From positions 1 to 36,942 of the forward strand of contig JAWLBS010000015.1 in the NCBI GenBank assembly GCA_041687575.1: a stretch of DNA of 36,942 nucleotides, read 5' to 3'. Under the pieces are notes generated by a model. The model ran no database searches. It had not been told where the DNA came from and saw nothing but the letters and a program-made list of their open reading frames with translations. The position numbers were made by a program, and so were the translations under genes. Shown here piece by piece: positions 32,702 through 36,942 of this stretch (positions are counted from its first letter, which is position 1; every line of letters begins with the position of its first letter). This DNA is from JANYLN01 sp041687575 (GTDB lineage: Bacteria > Planctomycetota > Phycisphaerae > UBA1845 > JANYLN01).

Positions 32702-34081
32702 CTACGACGCAAATGCCAGGTCGTCCCGGAACTCCCGCGCAAACAGCCCCAGGATCCGCCCCAGTACGTACTGCCCGTAGAACATCGCCCCCAGCAGCAG
32801 GCCCCAGAACAGCACGCCGACCGCCATCGCGCCGACGCCCCGGTCGATGCCCTCTCGCACCACCGTCAGGATCGCCTCGCCCGTGTAGTCCAGCATCACC
32901 GCAATCGCCACGCCCATCAGCCCCGTGTACACCAGCACGATGCAGTACAGGAAGATGTAGTGGGCCACCGTCGAGGCGATCGACCGTACCAGCCTGAACG
33001 GGTTGAGCCCCTGCAGGCCGCCCCCGATCGCCAGGCCGATCAGCGTCATCGGCATAAACAGCGTCAGCACCGCCAGATATCCGTACATCCCCGGCGTGAG
33101 CATCGCCTGGAAGTCCTCGATGCGGGCCGGCACGGTGGCCGGCCAGTGCCCGAACATCCACACGCCCAGTGCCGCCAGCGCTGCATAGAACACCACGAAG
33201 CCGATGTAACTGATCAGGCTGCCCGTCACCGTCGCCAGGTTCCACACCAGGTCCGGCGGCCGCTCCGCCCCGCTGACCGTGCTGCGGATGCTGTCGATCA
33301 GCGCGTAGAAGCCCACCCCGACACAGTAGATCAGCTCGGCCACCAGCACCCCGGCGATCGCCGCGTTCGACCACGGCGGCGGCTGGAACTCACTCCCGCG
33401 GACCGGCTCCTGCCGCATTACGTAGATCAGCGCGATCAGCAGCGCCGTCGGGATGATCACCACCCCCACCGCGATGCCCGTGCCCATCAGCATCGATTCG
33501 CCCGCCCCGATCGGGTACCCGAATGCCGCCAGCAGCCCGTCGTAAAAGCCCGCCGTCCGCTTGACGTCCCGGCCGCGCCCCCCGACCAGCGTCTGGTGCT
33601 TCGGCATCTTCATCTGGTCGATCTTCGAAACCGCGGGGATCGTCTGGCCGCAGTTCGAGCAGAACACGTCCATGTACGGGTCATCGCTCTTGACCTGCCG
33701 GCCGCAGTGCGGGCAGACGCGGTAGATCTTGCCGTCGGCCGACTTGATCACCGTCGGTCGGTCCGGCGCATCGGGCTGGTTCTTCTTGCCGCCGAACCAG
33801 GCCCGCTTACGCTTGGGGGGGGCGTCCATTTCCATCGGACCGACCCGCTCTTCGGGGATCAGCCCCTCAAGCGCCTGCAGATTGACCGCGTCGGGGTCGT
33901 CGCTGGGGACCGACTGGTGCTGCCGGGGCGCTGCGGCGGCTTGCGGCGCCTCGTCGGCGGCTTGGGCGGCCTCGCTGGGCACGGCAAACGGCGACTTGCA
34001 GTGGGGACAGCGTGCGGTCCGCCCCGCCCAGTCATCCGGCACTTTCAACGTCCGATCGCAGTTCGGGCATGCTACTTTCAT
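32702..34081 (-). CDS. Membrane protein with two N-terminal zinc ribbons (MJ0042-type)
   Basis: 459 residues, function unknown. The first zinc ribbon has CPNC/CPHC (Cys5, 8, 25, 28) of the MJ0042 type. A disordered Ala/Pro/Gln segment follows, then a second ribbon with CPHC/CSNC (Cys123, 126, 141, 144). From about 195 to 445 there are 5-6 hydrophobic helices, some arranged like Yip1/DUF4013-type membrane domains (LIPT/GVG repeats). Such ribbon-plus-membrane proteins are common in planctomycetes and poorly studied. The zinc ribbons would face the cytoplasm. It converges with the DsbD-like gene and follows the sigma factor gene on the same strand by 72 bases. Confidence 0.7.
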   Translation of the reverse strand: MKVACPNCDRTLKVPDDWAGRTARCPHCKSPFAVPSEAAQAADEAPQAAAAPRQHQSVPSDDPDAVNLQALEGLIPEERVGPMEMDAPPKRKRAWFGGKKNQPDAPDRPTVIKSADGKIYRVCPHCGRQVKSDDPYMDVFCSNCGQTIPAVSKIDQMKMPKHQTLVGGRGRDVKRTAGFYDGLLAAFGYPIGAGESMLMGTGIAVGVVIIPTALLIALIYVMRQEPVRGSEFQPPPWSNAAIAGVLVAELIYCVGVGFYALIDSIRSTVSGAERPPDLVWNLATVTGSLISYIGFVVFYAALAALGVWMFGHWPATVPARIEDFQAMLTPGMYGYLAVLTLFMPMTLIGLAIGGGLQGLNPFRLVRSIASTVAHYIFLYCIVLVYTGLMGVAIAVMLDYTGEAILTVVREGIDRGVGAMAVGVLFWGLLLGAMFYGQYVLGRILGLFAREFRDDLAFAS

Positions 34082-34153
34082 GGCGCTCCAGTCCTGATCT
34101 ACACACTGTCTATCGGCAACTCTACCAGCTTCGCCAACAGTAGCAACTCCGAA

Positions 34154-35860
34154 TCAGGCCTGGAGATAGTGGAATTGACGCTCGTCGAGCAGGCCCCGCA
34201 GCTTCGCAAGGCCCTTGCTCTCGATCTGGCGGACCCGCTCCTTGCTCACCCCCAGCTTCGCGGCGATCTGCGAGAGGCTGTGCGGTGCGGCGCCTTCCGG
34301 CAGACCGTAGTGCAGCTGGATCACCTTCCGCTCCCGCTTGCTCAAGCGGCCCAACAGGTTGTGCATCAGGCTCCCGACCAGCTGCCGGTCCACCCGCTCC
34401 GACGCCTCCTCCGGCACGCTCGCCGCCGCCAGCGCCTCCTCGCAGCCGGTCACCTGCCGCCGCCGGCTGGCCTGCCACAGCGGTACCAGTCGGCCGTAGT
34501 GCTTCATCAGCGCCCACGAACCGTACGTGCTGAACTTGAAGCCCCGTCCGTAGTCGAACTTCTCGATCGCCCGCAGCAGGATCATGTTGCCTTCGCTGGC
34601 CATCTCCTCCAGGCTCGGCCCGTACCGCAGATGCCGCCGAGCGATCGAGATCACCAGCCGCAGGTTCGCCTCGATCAGCCGCGCCCGCAGGTCCTCGACC
34701 CGCTCCTGCCACGCCTGCGCCTGCTCGAGAAGGTCCGGCTGACCCGTCTTGTGCAACCGCTGCAACAGCCCCGCCAGGCGGAACTTGCAGTAGTTGTACC
34801 GGCGGAACGTATCCACCTCCTGCTCCGGTGTCAGCGGGTCCGCTGTGCCCCCCTCCAGCATGTACAGCGGAATCCTCGCGGCATTCGGGTGCAGCCCGTC
34901 CAGATCGCCCAGCCCGGCCGCTTCGCTCCGCTCGCCGACCAGGTCGGTTTCCGCCGGCCCCTCGTCCCGCCCCGCCGCCAGGATCCGCTCCTCGGCGTCC
35001 GGCAGGTCGAATTCCGGATTGTAAATGTAGTCCACCTTCAGGCCCAGCAGCTGCCTCCGCTGCTGGCTAGCGAGGATCTTGCGGATCGTCCGCTCCGTCC
35101 GGCAGTACCGCCGCGCCAGGTCCTCGACGCTGTCGCCGGCCGCATGGCACCGGAAGATTGCCTCGTGCTGGCCGCCCTGGGGCGATTCCTGCGGCGGCCG
35201 CGCCCGTCCCGTCTGCGGATCGTGCTTGAGCAGCGTCAGGCGGATCGTCTCGACGCTGCGGCCCGTCTCTTCGGCGATCGTCCGGCAGATCCGGTTGATC
35301 GATGTGCAGCCGCTCCCCCGCATCTGCTGGGCCCGTTCGGTCACCTCGTGCCGCTGCTCGTCGCTGAGCTGGGTGAATCGCCGGCCGCGCAGCACCGCCT
35401 CCGGCCGCGCTGCCACGAACCGTCGCAGCCCCTGCTCGGGGACCTGCAGCCGCACCTCGCCGTCCGCCCGCGCCACGTGCCAGACGGGCAATCCCTGCGC
35501 CCGCCACCGCGAGACGGTCTTGACCGAGACGCTGAGCCGCTCGGCAAGCTCCGGCATCGACCAGGCCGGCCACCGCAGGGCGCCCTGCGGAATCGGGTTG
35601 TGCCTGGTGATCTCCCGGCACATCAGCAGCAGGTCATGCTGCAGGGCCGAACCGCGCAGGTCCGCCCGCTCGACCTCGCTGGCCGACGGTCGGTACCCGG
35701 TGATCTTCCACTGGACCCAGGAAAAAGGATAGTACTGGTCTGGTTCGAGAAGCGTAAGCAGGTGATCCGCCGCCAGGACCTGCTGATAGCGAAGTCTGGC
35801 CGGGGACAGCCGCAGCTGGTGGGCCAGATCGGCAATGCGCGGTAGCCTGTAGGTGCTCAT
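34154..35860 (-). CDS. Atypical sigma-70 family factor with three N-terminal helix-turn-helix segments
   Basis: 568 residues. The C-terminal half is a sigma-70 factor. Region 1.2-like DPLTPEQEVDTFRRYNYCKF is at 341-360. Region 2 is LIEANLRLVISIARRHL through GFKFSTYGSWALMKH (395-455). Region 4 is LSKRERKVIQLHYGL...LGVSKERVRQIESKGLAKL (506-554). Region 3 is almost absent. The WWIRQAI promoter-melting segment of housekeeping factors is replaced by GSWALMKHYGR. The N-terminal half has three HTH-like parts: MPELAERLSVSVKTVSRW (102-119), a 163-210 segment with INRICRTIAEETGRSVETIR, and 232-267 with VEDLARRYCRTERTIRKIL. ATG 35860 has GAGGG 6 bases upstream; an in-frame ATG at 35929 is possible. It is not the primary sigma factor, in my reading. 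Confidence 0.85.
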   Translation of the reverse strand: MSTYRLPRIADLAHQLRLSPARLRYQQVLAADHLLTLLEPDQYYPFSWVQWKITGYRPSASEVERADLRGSALQHDLLLMCREITRHNPIPQGALRWPAWSMPELAERLSVSVKTVSRWRAQGLPVWHVARADGEVRLQVPEQGLRRFVAARPEAVLRGRRFTQLSDEQRHEVTERAQQMRGSGCTSINRICRTIAEETGRSVETIRLTLLKHDPQTGRARPPQESPQGGQHEAIFRCHAAGDSVEDLARRYCRTERTIRKILASQQRRQLLGLKVDYIYNPEFDLPDAEERILAAGRDEGPAETDLVGERSEAAGLGDLDGLHPNAARIPLYMLEGGTADPLTPEQEVDTFRRYNYCKFRLAGLLQRLHKTGQPDLLEQAQAWQERVEDLRARLIEANLRLVISIARRHLRYGPSLEEMASEGNMILLRAIEKFDYGRGFKFSTYGSWALMKHYGRLVPLWQASRRRQVTGCEEALAAASVPEEASERVDRQLVGSLMHNLLGRLSKRERKVIQLHYGLPEGAAPHSLSQIAAKLGVSKERVRQIESKGLAKLRGLLDERQFHYLQA

Positions 35861-36285
35861 GGCTCGCCCTCGGCTGTTGTGGGAGGCATAAACGCTTGCG
35901 CAGCCGCACTCGTTACCGCTGGGGGGCATCCTGTAACCGCCTGCCTCTCCGTATAAATTATCTCGACACAGGCACTTAATGTCAATCACAATGTTTCGCG
36001 CCGGCAACACCTTTCTGTAACACTCGATAGATGCGTATGTTACAGTCGGATGCCGCAGGTCCGTACCCGCAGCCACGGCAGACGGATATCCGTCCGCGTG
36101 CCGCGCTCCACGGCCGTTACGTTGCCGTGCACTGCATAGCCAGCATTCCCCGCCCGCGGTGCCGATATATCCATGACTTGTGAACCACATCGGGGTCCAA
36201 ACGCGTTGCGGACTGCGGCGGCCCCGATATGCTTCAGCCGCGCGGCGGCCAGAAGCTGTCCCGGCTACGGGGGGGAGTCCAAGCG
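35861..36285. other. Divergent intergenic stretch
   Basis: Holds the sigma gene leader and promoter on the left strand and the leader of the rightward lipoprotein, whose own promoter is not evident. No gene is seen between. Confidence 0.5.
35957..35985 (-). promoter_or_regulatory. Near-consensus sigma-70 promoter of the atypical sigma gene
   Basis: On the - strand TTGACA (35985-35980) is followed by exactly 17 bases and GATAAT (35962-35957). It matches the consensus at 11 of 12 positions. Expected start near 35950, giving a leader of about 90 bases to the ATG at 35860. It is the strongest promoter match noticed in the window. Confidence 0.65.
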
Positions 36286-36942
36286 ATGTCAGACCGTGAC
36301 AACCGCAGACGCATCCCGTTCATCCGTCGATCGGGCTGGCTCAGGATCCTGCTTGCCGCCGCCGCACTTTTGGCCGCCGGCTGCAGCGCTACCAAGCCGC
36401 TCTACGAACTGCCGGTCCGCGGCCAGCCGACCTCCCTGACCACCAGCGGTTCCGTCCTGGCCGTCGATTACCTCGCCGATATGCCCGGCGTCTGGGACTG
36501 GGGCGACCTGAAGCGATCTCCCGGCACCTACGACCGGGGGCAGGCCCTCGGGGCGGTCCTGCTCGGGCCGCGCTACCTGGTCACCGAAGTGCCGCCCGAC
36601 GCCAGTGACCCCCAGCCCGCCGTCGCCGCCATCGACCGCGCCACCGGCCGGATCGTTCGCCGCTGGCCCTTCGCCGCCGGCTGGTACTGCTCAAGATTTT
36701 GTAACAGCCCCGACGGCCGGTACGTCGCCGTGCTGCTCGAGCAGAAGGGCCCCGCCGGCGGAGACACGTGTCTGGGGATGATCGGCTTTGCCACCCGCGA
36801 GATCGACTGGATCCCCCTGTCCGGTCGGGTCATCGAGACGAGCCCGCAGCCCCTGGCTGTCTCCAGCACGGGGCGGTACGTCGCCCTGCTCGGCCTGGGC
36901 CGGCTCGATGCCCTGACGGTCGTGGACCTGACCGCCCGCCGA
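36286..36942 (+). CDS. Lipoprotein with WD40/beta-propeller-like repeats, 3' end outside window
   Basis: The frame is open from ATG 36286 to the right edge (219 codons shown). GGGGGAG lies 8 bases before the ATG. Residues 18-35 form a lipoprotein signal ending in the lipobox LAAGC (Cys35). The mature part shows blocks such as AVAAIDRATGRIVRRWPF, SPDGRYVAVLLEQ and SSTGRYVALLGLG. These are the S(P/T)(D/T)GRYVA(V/L)L pattern of beta-propeller (WD40/YVTN-like) strands. The protein is therefore probably a surface- or periplasm-facing propeller. Ligand or partner is unknown. Confidence 0.75.
   Translation, partial: MSDRDNRRRIPFIRRSGWLRILLAAAALLAAGCSATKPLYELPVRGQPTSLTTSGSVLAVDYLADMPGVWDWGDLKRSPGTYDRGQALGAVLLGPRYLVTEVPPDASDPQPAVAAIDRATGRIVRRWPFAAGWYCSRFCNSPDGRYVAVLLEQKGPAGGDTCLGMIGFATREIDWIPLSGRVIETSPQPLAVSSTGRYVALLGLGRLDALTVVDLTARR

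Noticed and set aside
32648..35845. Very long rightward open frame (over 1000 codons) across the zinc-ribbon and sigma genes
   Set aside because: It is the antisense shadow of two well-supported leftward genes, with Arg/Pro/His-rich meaningless sequence.

Overview
The window looks like a chromosomal stretch of a GC-rich planctomycete, probably of the Phycisphaerae. This is inferred from content, not from any marker gene: MJ0042-type zinc-ribbon membrane proteins, a DUF4091 lipoprotein, very divergent multi-domain regulators, and GTGACA-type 8-base minisatellites of the kind that litter planctomycete intergenic DNA. No rRNA, tRNA, CRISPR array or complete insertion sequence was found.

Layout. 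Positions 1-211 hold the tail of an IS66-type transposase. A long gene-poor stretch with a GC palindrome and a candidate terminator follows (212-999), then a secreted Spy/CpxP-like helical protein and a small STAS-domain protein. From 2852 to 22380 lies a surface-polysaccharide locus. A UDP-HexNAc 4-epimerase reads leftward. A long rightward run then carries gmd, fcl, a DegT-type aminotransferase, a family 4 glycosyltransferase (GT4), a Wzx-type flippase, two tandem paralogous GT4 enzymes, a Wzy/WaaL-type polymerase-ligase and another GT4. A large leftward DUF4091 lipoprotein, one more rightward GT4, and a leftward wecB plus GNAT acetyltransferase pair complete the locus. Together these would make GDP-4-keto-6-deoxymannose and GDP-fucose, possibly a 4-amino sugar, UDP-GalNAc and UDP-ManNAc. 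They would also assemble, flip and polymerise the glycan (Wzx/Wzy pathway).

From 22829 leftward-reading genes dominate. A two-gene operon encodes a ParA ATPase fused to a C-terminal AMPK-beta-like glycogen-binding domain (CBM48). The stop codon of that gene abuts the start of a MinD/FlhG-like protein whose P-loop is lost. The operon has its own promoter, overlapped by two perfect palindromes. This is the best candidate here for an undescribed system, perhaps positioning of a glycogen or polysaccharide body. Upstream lie a metallo-beta-lactamase-fold protein that has lost most metal ligands, a minisatellite region, and the ymdB-rny pair.

The right end has a DsbD-type thiol transporter with permuted domain order, a double zinc-ribbon membrane protein, and an atypical sigma-70 factor carrying three N-terminal helix-turn-helix segments behind a near-consensus promoter. 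Last is the start of a lipoprotein that runs off the window.
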